DNA of 12,878 bases, taken from contig CAZFHL010000016.1 of the NCBI GenBank assembly GCA_964519145.1, forward strand, positions 1-12,878, written 5' to 3'. Below the pieces are notes generated by a model. The model saw only the letters and a program-made list of their open reading frames with translations, made no database searches and was not told where the DNA came from. Below, piece by piece: positions 5,662 through 11,206 of the stretch. Origin of the DNA: CAZFHL01 sp964519145. GTDB taxonomy: Bacteria > Patescibacteriota > Minisyncoccia > Phycocordibacterales > WO2-35-19. Each line of letters opens with the position of its first letter. The first letter of the stretch is position 1. Both the position numbers and the translations under genes were made by a program.

Positions 5662-5693
5662 CATAAATTCTACAAAACAAAAAGGAGTGTGAG

Positions 5694-6941
5694 ATGAGTC
5701 CAGAAGAAATGATTCGTAAACCAATAGATATAAGAAGAAGAATTGTTGTAGAACTTTTTGATATAGGTCTAACAATTAGAAACATTGCGGAAGCTTTAAA
5801 AATTGAAACTTGCTCTGTGGTATTTGATATAAAAAGTATTAGAGGAAAAAAAGAACCTACAATTAGTAAAAATTTAGGGACTACTAATAGATTAGACAGG
5901 GTAGAGTTATTATATTCTATAGCTCTTCAAAGATACGCAGAATTAGTTAACCAACCACCATATTCAATACAAGACAGAGAAGTGCATAAAGGTGTTGTTG
6001 ACGCTCTTGCTTCATATCTTGATATTAAATATTTAGATGGTGTTGCACAAGGTATTTGGTCTTCAATCAAACCAAAGATTTTCCCAAATGATCCAGAAGA
6101 ATACAAGGGTTATAGACATTTACTTACGGTAATTTTTAGGAGAGACAGGATAGGTATATTTATACCCCTAAATCAAGATAAGGAAAATGGTAGTCAAACT
6201 TTATTTAATTTTTATCTCAAATATATTTGCAAAGAAAAGAATGCACCAAAGCGGAGTGAATTTAGTGATTCATTTGCAAATTGGATAGAAGAAGAATCTT
6301 TGCAAAATATATGTGTTCCATTGACAGAAAACAGCATTCGTATTATTGACGCTGCTTTAAAAACCATTTTTCCAAGAGAAGAAAAGGTTATTTGTATGAC
6401 ATTTGGAATCCGCTCTAAAAAAATAACCCTCGAAGAGTGCGGTGATGAAATTGGTCGTACAAAAGAAAGAGCCAGACAAATCCAAGCTACTGCCATCAGA
6501 AAACTTAGGCATCCAAACAGAAGGAGAGATTTGATACAACTTGTTTCTCATCCAAATATTTTGGCAAACGAATTCTTAAAAGGAATTGCAAAAAGAGATA
6601 CAGCGGAAGAAGAGAAACTGAAAGAAGTAATTTTTGCTAATTTACCAATAGGAAAAGAAGGAAAAACTCTTGATGAAATCCTAAATACTTCAATTGAAGA
6701 ATTGGATGTTTCAGTTAGAACCTATAATTTCTTTAAAAGAACTAATATAAAGATAATTAGAGATTTGGTAAGGCGCAGTGAAGCAGAATGTTTGCGCATT
6801 AAACATTTTGGTAGAAAATCATTAAATGAGTTAAGAGAACTCTTGATGAATATGGGTGGACTATATTTTGGTATGAAGTTTGATAATAAGGGCAACCTCA
6901 TCACACCTCTTCTCAAAACAAATACTTTACAACCTGAGTAA
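5694..6941 (+). CDS. Sigma-70 region 4 fused to RNA polymerase alpha C-terminal domain
   Basis: This 415-residue protein joins two transcription domains normally found on separate RNA polymerase subunits. Residues about 216-280 match sigma-70 region 4: REEKVICMTFGI, then TLEECGDEIGRTKERARQIQ (245-264), then AIRKLRHPNRRRDL (267-280). This helix-turn-helix reads the -35 element. Residues about 329-394 match the alpha-CTD. R342 and N345 (VRTYN) and G373, K375 and S376 (FGRKSL) align with E. coli alpha R265, N268, G296, K298 and S299, which contact the UP element. Residues 16-45 look like a third helix-turn-helix (LTIRNIAEALKIE). Residues 110-215 are unassigned. Sigma region 2 is not seen, so it should not melt DNA by itself. 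It is more likely a regulator that binds promoters and RNA polymerase. The start is set by AAAGGAG 6 nt before the ATG. It is a single-gene unit ended by a strong terminator. Confidence 0.9.
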   Translation: MSPEEMIRKPIDIRRRIVVELFDIGLTIRNIAEALKIETCSVVFDIKSIRGKKEPTISKNLGTTNRLDRVELLYSIALQRYAELVNQPPYSIQDREVHKGVVDALASYLDIKYLDGVAQGIWSSIKPKIFPNDPEEYKGYRHLLTVIFRRDRIGIFIPLNQDKENGSQTLFNFYLKYICKEKNAPKRSEFSDSFANWIEEESLQNICVPLTENSIRIIDAALKTIFPREEKVICMTFGIRSKKITLEECGDEIGRTKERARQIQATAIRKLRHPNRRRDLIQLVSHPNILANEFLKGIAKRDTAEEEKLKEVIFANLPIGKEGKTLDEILNTSIEELDVSVRTYNFFKRTNIKIIRDLVRRSEAECLRIKHFGRKSLNELRELLMNMGGLYFGMKFDNKGNLITPLLKTNTLQPE

Positions 6942-6972
6942 TCAGATTAGAATTATTTCAGAAATATTACCT

Positions 6973-7016
6973 AAAACCCCCTGTTTGGCCAAGACCAAAC
7001 AGGGGGTTTTCTTTTT
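6973..7016. terminator. Strong terminator after the fusion gene, likely bidirectional
   Basis: AAAACCCCCTGTTTGG (6973-6988) pairs over 16 bp with CCAAACAGGGGGTTTT (6995-7010), followed by CTTTTT on the plus strand. The minus strand has TTTT after the stem, so it may also end the 7057 gene. Confidence 0.9.
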
Positions 7017-7025
7017 AAAATAAAA

Positions 7026-7046
7026 ATATAATGACCGTCATTATAT
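7026..7046. promoter_or_regulatory. 9-bp-arm palindrome with TATAAT on both strands
   Basis: ATATAATGA (7026-7034) and TCATTATAT (7038-7046) are perfect inverted repeats around CCG. Each arm contains TATAAT. It shares AATGACNNTCAT with 5573 and 9852. It lies between the ends of two convergent genes, so its target is unclear. Confidence 0.4.
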
Positions 7047-7056
7047 GAAATCAATT

Positions 7057-7464
7057 TTAACGAGTCAAAAGTATTCCTGCCACAATTGCCAGAACGAACC
7101 CGGCGAGTTTGGAAGGAGTGATCCCACCGTTCATAGCGATCGAATAAAGAGACGGGATTGCTATCTGCACCAAGATCATGATGACAAAGAGAGTCCCGAC
7201 TTCTTTTGCTGTCGCGCTGGCGAGCATCCCATTGAAGGAAAGCAGACCTAGTGCGGCTGTGCCACAAGCGAGAGCGACCATTGTCCAATTCGCCTGAGGT
7301 AAGTTGAAGCCATTGCTTCCAATCGCAATCGGAATAAGGACAACAAGTGTTCCTAGACTGAAGATTGCGGAGGAAACGTTTCCGGAGAGACCACTCTTAT
7401 TCATAAAAAGAGGCCAGATTCCGAAGAAAATACCAGCGAGGGCAGCCAGCATTCGAAGACTCAT
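7057..7464 (-). CDS. Small EamA/DMT-like membrane protein
   Basis: This 135-residue protein is almost entirely hydrophobic, with about five spans at residues 4-20, 29-47, 60-82, 88-107 and 115-133. Gly/Ala-rich helices and the pattern GIFFGIWPLFMNKSG resemble half-length members of the drug/metabolite transporter (EamA) superfamily, which pair to make a full carrier. The substrate cannot be told. I chose the ATG at 7464 because GGGAG lies 5 nt upstream. The longer frame from 7521 has no ribosome site and runs through the likely promoter. Its G+C is near 48%, far above the window average, as is that of the next upstream gene, which suggests transfer from another genome. The shared terminator 6973-7010 is downstream. 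Confidence 0.75.
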   Translation of the reverse strand: MSLRMLAALAGIFFGIWPLFMNKSGLSGNVSSAIFSLGTLVVLIPIAIGSNGFNLPQANWTMVALACGTAALGLLSFNGMLASATAKEVGTLFVIMILVQIAIPSLYSIAMNGGITPSKLAGFVLAIVAGILLTR

Positions 7465-7487
7465 ATTTTTCTCCCAAAGAACAGATT

Positions 7488-7515
7488 TAACTACAGGGAT
7501 TTTAATCCCATTCAA
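7488..7515 (-). promoter_or_regulatory. Promoter with a palindrome filling the spacer
   Basis: On the minus strand TTGAAT (7515-7510) and TAGTTA (7493-7488) are 16 nt apart. The spacer holds the palindrome GGGATTAAAATCCC (7509-7496), a position where a repressor would block RNA polymerase. The -10 box is weak. Confidence 0.35.
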
Positions 7516-7545
7516 AACCACTTCTTAAAATAATCTTGAATGGAA

Positions 7546-7569
7546 GGGCGAATCATTGCTGATTCGCCC
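7546..7569 (-). terminator. Hairpin after the 7580-8155 gene
   Basis: GGGCGAATCA (7546-7555) pairs over 10 bp with TGATTCGCCC (7560-7569) around TTGC. It lies 10 nt past the minus-strand stop. The T-tail is weak (TTCCATTCAAG), so termination may be partial. Confidence 0.55.
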
Positions 7570-7579
7570 AATAAAATAA

Positions 7580-8155
7580 CTACTGCCTGATAAGATAACT
7601 TCGTACGTCATAAAACTGCTTTGCATTACCATAAAAGTCGGCCTGCCGAGCGCATTCTCTTTGTGGCAATGAATGAGAGCTAAATGGGACGAAAAGTTGC
7701 TCGTTTCGACGGACAAGCAAATGAAGCGATTCTTCGAAACTTGCCCTGTCTACCATATCTCTTGTGTAGCCAGTGCGTTCAGTTACAAGATCGTCAAAGA
7801 TAGCTTTAACCTCATCCATAGTAGCATTTACATGCATTTTACTTTGAAGGCTCTCTCCCAAAAAGAAGACGAATGTCTCTTTAACCCACACAGGTGTTTG
7901 TGTCTCCCAAGATGGAACTGGTAAAATTGCCTTTTGGTAGTCATCAACACTGCAAACTGCCATGGTCTTTCCGAGCTTGTTGTAGTAGAGTTTGGCTCCA
8001 AGCCCTTTACACTGAGCAACCAACTTACGACCGTGATATCGTTTGATACGAACCACGATGTTGCGCTGGATCCGTAATGTTACATACATGCCAAGTGCGA
8101 TGTAGCAAATGGCCGTGGAAAGCATGACGAACTTAAAAATCAATTCCCAAAACAT
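7580..8155 (-). CDS. Membrane-anchored protein of unknown function
   Basis: I do not recognise this 191-residue protein. One hydrophobic N-terminal segment (about residues 6-28) should anchor it in the membrane. A basic stretch follows (RIQRNIVVRIKRYHGRK), suggesting that the rest stays in the cytoplasm. The soluble part has mixed alpha/beta character (AKLYYNKLGKTMAVCSVDDY; later TMDEVKAIFDDLVTERTGYTRD). I chose the ATG at 8155 because GAGGTG lies 6 nt upstream. The GTG at 8164 overlaps that ribosome site and is unlikely to be used. G+C is near 45%, like the 7057 gene and unlike the rest of the window. The stop is TAG. It has a good promoter, TTGCAT/TATATT. Confidence 0.75.
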   Translation of the reverse strand: MFWELIFKFVMLSTAICYIALGMYVTLRIQRNIVVRIKRYHGRKLVAQCKGLGAKLYYNKLGKTMAVCSVDDYQKAILPVPSWETQTPVWVKETFVFFLGESLQSKMHVNATMDEVKAIFDDLVTERTGYTRDMVDRASFEESLHLLVRRNEQLFVPFSSHSLPQRECARQADFYGNAKQFYDVRSYLIRQ

Positions 8156-8235
8156 TTCAAACACCTCATAATCCTATAATCCTCATTCTCCAAGAACCGA
8201 AGCTCTTGTGACGGGTTATGGATTTTCCATAAAAT

Positions 8236-8264
8236 AATATATCACACCATAAAGTAAAATGCAA
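8236..8264 (-). promoter_or_regulatory. Promoter of the 8155 gene
   Basis: On the minus strand TTGCAT (8264-8259) is followed after exactly 17 nt by TATATT (8241-8236). The block TTGCATTTTACTTTAT closely matches those upstream of the 8897 and 9691 genes. Confidence 0.65.
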
Positions 8265-8290
8265 GTATTGCAATAGCTACTATAAATACA

Positions 8291-8318
8291 AAATCCATCT
8301 AAAGAGATGGATTTTTTG
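8291..8318. terminator. Terminator downstream of the 8377 gene
   Basis: AAATCCATCT (8291-8300) pairs over 10 bp with AGATGGATTT (8305-8314). Both strands have T-rich tails. The minus-strand gene ending at 8377 is its likely client. Confidence 0.7.
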
Positions 8319-8376
8319 AAATAAAAAAACTATTTTAAACCTTAAACACGGATTTATAAAATGTTATTTTGATCCC

Positions 8377-8618
8377 TTAGAACTTCGGCTTTTTAAAACC
8401 AAACACATGGTTCACAAAAGGACCTAGCCAATTTTCCCAAAGAACAACAAGTAACATGATTAACAAGAAAACCCACCAAAACGTAGCCCTTATAAAAGTA
8501 CAGACTAGTTTATTTACCCACGATAATTCATAAGACCAATAATAGTCCAATGTAATAATGAAATAGGTAACAAATCCACTAATATACACTCCCAAAAAAA
8601 CGAATTATAGTCTATCAT
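8377..8618 (-). pseudogene. Small membrane protein, family copy A, frameshifted
   Basis: The reading frame ending in WLGPFVNHVFGFKKPKF is a close paralogue of the 9452-9691 gene. Its own frame has only a TTG at 8595. An ATG at 8616-8618, preceded by AAAGGAG, encodes MIDYNSFF in another frame. That matches the paralogue's start, and GVYISGFV follows after the T7 run (A7 at 8594-8600 on the plus strand). One extra T would join them into an 80-residue protein that aligns along its length with the paralogue. So the copy is broken by a 1-nt deletion, or the run is a sequencing error, or polymerase slippage on T7 restores the frame. It would have two spans. It is the second gene of an operon with the 8897 gene. 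Confidence 0.7.
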
Positions 8619-8630
8619 TAATTCTCCTTT

Positions 8631-8897
8631 CTAATAAAACTCTGGGCACTCGACTTCAACCAAGGTATCTTCTTTAATAAAGACTGCGTCTCCAGCAAGA
8701 TATAATCTATGACTAGGAGGATCTTCTCTATATGATTGAAAATAGACAATAGCGTTTCCTTGTCTTCTTCCTAAGTTAACATCATCAAGATACACAACTT
8801 GACGCAATTTTATAAATGTAGATTCTCCTATGATAAAAACTCCGCCAAATGGAACTTCACTAAAAAACTTTTTCTCAAAAGATATAGTTATCCGCAT
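8631..8897 (-). CDS. Small hypothetical beta-rich protein
   Basis: This is an 88-residue soluble protein with no signal peptide. The order F-x-E-V-P-F-G-G-V-F-I-I near residues 12-23, then FIKLRQ, and a C-terminal TLVEVECPEF resembles small 'F.DLPVG..F' proteins of unknown function seen in phages and bacteria. This is a loose likeness and no function follows from it. The start is firm, with AAGGAG ahead of the ATG. The stop is TAG, 12 nt before the start of the frameshifted membrane protein, so it is the first gene of that operon. The promoter TTGCTT/TTTAAT lies just upstream. Confidence 0.7.
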   Translation of the reverse strand: MRITISFEKKFFSEVPFGGVFIIGESTFIKLRQVVYLDDVNLGRRQGNAIVYFQSYREDPPSHRLYLAGDAVFIKEDTLVEVECPEFY

Positions 8898-8922
8898 CTA
8901 TAGATCTCCTTTTCTATGAAAT

Positions 8923-8951
8923 ATTAAATCATAATATAAAATAAAAAGCAA
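8923..8951 (-). promoter_or_regulatory. Promoter of the 8897 operon
   Basis: On the minus strand TTGCTT (8951-8946) is followed after 17 nt by TTTAAT (8928-8923). The stretch TTGCTTTTTATTTTAT is identical to that at 9739-9724 upstream of the 9691 gene. Confidence 0.55.
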
Positions 8952-9105
8952 GTTTTTATAATAATAATTATGGTAAATAAACTTAATTTAAATCCATAGT
9001 AATTAGACTGATCTTTGTAATATAAAATTACTCACAGTGTCATATGGAAATTACAAATATAAACAATTCTATAAATTAGAAATTAATAAAAAAATTAAAT
9101 GAATA

Positions 9106-9129
9106 AAATCCACCTTTTCAGGTGGATTT
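9106..9129 (-). terminator. Terminator of the 9691-9156 operon
   Basis: AAATCCACCT (9106-9115) pairs over 10 bp with AGGTGGATTT (9120-9129) around a 4-nt loop. On the minus strand it is followed by TATTCATTTAATTTTTTT. It lies 27 nt past the stop of the 9156 gene. Confidence 0.8.
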
Positions 9130-9155
9130 GGTAAAAACAAAAGAAAATTAGATCT

Positions 9156-9425
9156 TCAATTGTGTGGTTCTTTACTGAAAGCATCTCTTTGTTTATTGAG
9201 ATCACGAATATTCCCAATGAAATTTTTTAGCCAAATTTCCCACAGTATCATAAGACCAAACAATATAAACAGAAAAGGCCAAAACATAAACATAGATAAA
9301 GACTCGACCACCAAAGTTCTCCGACTTTCTGTCCTTTCATATGAAAGATAGATCGATGTAATGATGGAAGAAAATACACTTCCAACTAGATACATCCCAA
9401 GAAAACAGAGGTAATGTTCTTTCAT
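9156..9425 (-). CDS. Small membrane protein, family copy C
   Basis: This 89-residue protein has two spans, at about residues 6-26 and 44-66. FLGMYLVGSVFS near the N-terminus and LMILWEIWLKNFIGNI (58-73) align with copies A and B, so it is a diverged paralogue. The C-terminal tail is longer and charged (NKQRDAFSKEPHN) and lacks the FKKPK end. It starts 26 nt after the stop of copy B and is the second gene of that operon. GGGGAG lies about 10 nt before the ATG. It ends in TGA, the one clear use of UGA as a stop here. The function is unknown. Confidence 0.72.
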   Translation of the reverse strand: MKEHYLCFLGMYLVGSVFSSIITSIYLSYERTESRRTLVVESLSMFMFWPFLFILFGLMILWEIWLKNFIGNIRDLNKQRDAFSKEPHN

Positions 9426-9451
9426 TTAATGTTTCTCTCCCCAAACACCGA

Positions 9452-9691
9452 TTAAACTTTTGGCTTTTTAAAATCAAACATATGGTTCACAAAAGGACCT
9501 AGCCAAGTTTCCCATAACCAAATTAATCCAAGAAGTGACCAAGTCATAAACCACACGCTAGCCCAGATAAAAGAGAAAATTAAGGAGAACCAAAAACTTT
9601 CTCTAGATCGAGTAGTGTTAAAAATAATAAGGAAAGAAAAGACAAATCCTGTAAGAAAAACTCCTGCAAAAAATAAATCTTGTTCCATCAT
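9452..9691 (-). CDS. Small membrane protein, family copy B
   Basis: This 79-residue protein has two spans (about residues 6-25 and 33-60) and a conserved end, WETWLGPFVNHMFDFKKPKV. Copy A (8377) shares this end at both protein and DNA level, about 60 nt with few differences, which points to a recent duplication. The Trp-rich second span and the basic tail suggest a peripheral cytoplasmic C-terminus. It starts with two Met codons. AAAGGAG lies 3 nt before the first and 6 nt before the second, so 9688 may be the true start. The promoter TTGCTT/TATGAT is upstream. The function is unknown. Confidence 0.75.
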   Translation of the reverse strand: MMEQDLFFAGVFLTGFVFSFLIIFNTTRSRESFWFSLIFSFIWASVWFMTWSLLGLIWLWETWLGPFVNHMFDFKKPKV

Positions 9692-9711
9692 AAGCTCCTT
9701 TTCTGGATATC

Positions 9712-9739
9712 ATCATAACATATATAAAATAAAAAGCAA
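9712..9739 (-). promoter_or_regulatory. Promoter of the 9691 operon
   Basis: On the minus strand TTGCTT (9739-9734) is followed after 16 nt by TATGAT (9717-9712). It shares its -35 and proximal spacer with the 8897 promoter. Confidence 0.6.
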
Positions 9740-9848
9740 ATTTTTAATGTTATATTTTAACAGTTTTTGCAACATATACATCCGACAAATATTCTTTTTA
9801 TTCTATAAGATGTTGATTACTCTACTAGATTATTTTATATGGTAGTAG

Positions 9849-9867
9849 TATAATGACAATCATATTA
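9849..9867 (+). promoter_or_regulatory. -10 box overlapping an AATGACNNTCAT palindrome
   Basis: TATAAT (9849-9854) is a perfect -10 box and runs into ATGACAATCAT, the same core palindrome as at 5573 and 7031. A weaker pair, TTGATT (9813) and TTATAT (9835), lies upstream. A protein bound at the palindrome would cover the transcription start. Confidence 0.4.
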
Positions 9868-9891
9868 GAAATTAATAATAATTTTAAAAAT

Positions 9892-10146
9892 ATGGCAAAA
9901 ACAAATTCTGCATTTATGAAGCCTTTGAATATAAGCGCTGATTTAGCGGCAGTAGTAGGTAAAGGACCTTTCCCAAGATCTGAAGTGGTAAAAAAACTTT
10001 GGGTTTATATAAAAGCAAAAGGACTCCAAGACGCAAAAAATAAAAGAAACATAAACGCAGATGAAAACTTGAAAAAAGTTTTTGGTGGCAAAGCCACAGT
10101 ATCTATGTTTGAAATGGCAAAACTTATTTCAAAACATCTATCTTAA
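9892..10146 (+). CDS. SWIB/MDM2-domain protein
   Basis: This 84-residue protein consists almost wholly of a SWIB domain. FMKPLNISADLAAVVG opens it, PRSEVVKKLWVYIKAKGLQD forms the middle helices, and NINADENLKKVFGG with FEMAKLISKHL closes it. This fold is best known from eukaryotic chromatin-remodelling subunits and MDM2, and also occurs in Chlamydiae, CPR and plant organelles. Bacterial copies are thought to bind DNA or condense the chromosome, but the role is not settled. I chose the ATG at 9892 because MAKTNSAFMKP is the usual family start. The in-frame ATG at 9853 lies inside the palindrome and adds 13 unrelated residues. No Shine-Dalgarno is seen. It is followed after 21 nt by the DUF1761 gene in the same operon. 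Confidence 0.9.
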   Translation: MAKTNSAFMKPLNISADLAAVVGKGPFPRSEVVKKLWVYIKAKGLQDAKNKRNINADENLKKVFGGKATVSMFEMAKLISKHLS

Positions 10147-10167
10147 TTATTTTTAATTTAAAAATAA

Positions 10168-10581
10168 ATGAATATAAACTATTTAGCTATATTAGTTTCT
10201 AGTGTTTTGTCTATGATTGTAGGAGCTATATGGTATGGGCCTTTATTTGGCAGAAAATGGGCAGAAATAGTAGGTATGGATATGTCTGACGCAACAAAAG
10301 TAGCTGAAATGAAAAGAGGTGCAAATAAACTTTATGCAATTCAATTCCTAATAACATTATTCCAAGTCTGGGTCTTAAGTTACTATATAAACGGAACAGA
10401 AATGATTTCTCCTATTCAAAACTCTATTTGGATTTGGGCAGGTTTTATATTGCCCACAATAGCAGGAACAGCTATGTGGAATAATGATTCAAGTAAAATT
10501 GCATGGTCTAGGTTTTTTGTCCAAGGAGGCTACCAACTTATATTGTTTATAATATTTGGATTGGTGTTAGGCAATATGTAA
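10168..10581 (+). CDS. DUF1761 family membrane protein
   Basis: This 137-residue protein has four spans, at about residues 5-23, 55-73, 86-102 and 118-135. The signature IWYGPLFGRKW (21-31) directly after span 1 and the spacing of the spans match the DUF1761 family of small integral membrane proteins, whose function is unknown. The length is typical for the family. It follows the SWIB gene by 21 nt with no promoter or terminator between, so the two are cotranscribed. No Shine-Dalgarno precedes its ATG, which lies in an A/T run. A good terminator follows. Confidence 0.85.
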   Translation: MNINYLAILVSSVLSMIVGAIWYGPLFGRKWAEIVGMDMSDATKVAEMKRGANKLYAIQFLITLFQVWVLSYYINGTEMISPIQNSIWIWAGFILPTIAGTAMWNNDSSKIAWSRFFVQGGYQLILFIIFGLVLGNM

Positions 10582-10611
10582 TCAAGCATAAATTCTAAAT
10601 CCCAAATTAAA

Positions 10612-10643
10612 AAATAAGAGCTTAAAAAGCTCTTATTTTTTAA
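10612..10643. terminator. Bidirectional terminator between convergent genes
   Basis: AAATAAGAGCTT (10612-10623) pairs over 12 bp with AAGCTCTTATTT (10627-10638), followed by TTTTTAA. It ends the SWIB/DUF1761 operon and, in reverse, faces the secreted-protein gene. Confidence 0.88.
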
Positions 10644-10659
10644 TTTCTTTTTTTGCAAA

Positions 10660-11100
10660 TTAAATATTTATACCCAAAAAAGCAATGTGATCTCTGATTT
10701 TCTTCTTGATATCATCTGGCAATAAATACAAATTGCTCAAACCATTTTTCAGCATTTTTTTCTGGGTTTCTTGATTTATTCTAGATCCAGTCATACATGG
10801 TATTTTACAACCATAAGCAAAAGATTTCAATTCACTTTTAAATGAAAGGTGGTTATTTATATTTCTTTCTACATATAACCAAATAGAAACACATCTATCA
10901 CCTTTATTATTCTCTTTTATATAAATTTTTAAATTATGACCATCGAAATTTAAAATTGTTTTATATGATGATTGCAAATGATCTTGACTCTCAATCTTTA
11001 AATCATTATTTGAATTAGAGACTTTCCAAAAATTATCATCACTATTTTGTCCAAATAAAACAAAGGTAAATAGGAAAAAAGAAATTAATTTTATCTGCAT
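10660..11100 (-). CDS. Secreted hypothetical protein
   Basis: This 146-residue protein has an N-terminal signal peptide (MQIKLISFFLFTFVLFG, cleavage probable near residues 17-18), with no lipobox cysteine. The mature part begins QNSDDNFWKV and is polar. Two cysteine pairs are possible among C69, C97 and C101. GDRCVSIWLYVE (66-77) and YGCKIPCMTG (95-104) are the most distinctive stretches. I do not recognise a domain. GAGGTG lies 6 nt before the ATG. It is a single gene on the minus strand, converging with the DUF1761 gene and diverging from the permease gene. Confidence 0.78.
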   Translation of the reverse strand: MQIKLISFFLFTFVLFGQNSDDNFWKVSNSNNDLKIESQDHLQSSYKTILNFDGHNLKIYIKENNKGDRCVSIWLYVERNINNHLSFKSELKSFAYGCKIPCMTGSRINQETQKKMLKNGLSNLYLLPDDIKKKIRDHIAFLGINI

Positions 11101-11193
11101 TGAACACCTCTACAAATAATATTAACACTATTAAGATTTAAAAAATACACTTATACCAAAAAAATAATCAAAGATAAAACTCAATTATTATGT

Positions 11194-11199
11194 TAATAT
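11194..11199 (+). promoter_or_regulatory. Extended -10 box placing transcription at the permease start codon
   Basis: TGTTAATAT (TGn plus -10 TAATAT at 11194-11199) lies 7 nt before the ATG at 11207. No Shine-Dalgarno and no clear -35 are present. This fits a leaderless mRNA. Confidence 0.5.
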
Positions 11200-11206
11200 A
11201 TATTTG

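Noticed and set aside
5694..6941. Calling the fusion protein an ordinary sigma factor
   Set aside because: No region 2 (core binding and -10 melting) is visible, and the C-terminus is an alpha-CTD.
7045..7924. Several plus-strand open frames of 60-85 residues
   Set aside because: They are shadows of the G+C-rich minus-strand genes, with no ribosome sites and unlikely composition.
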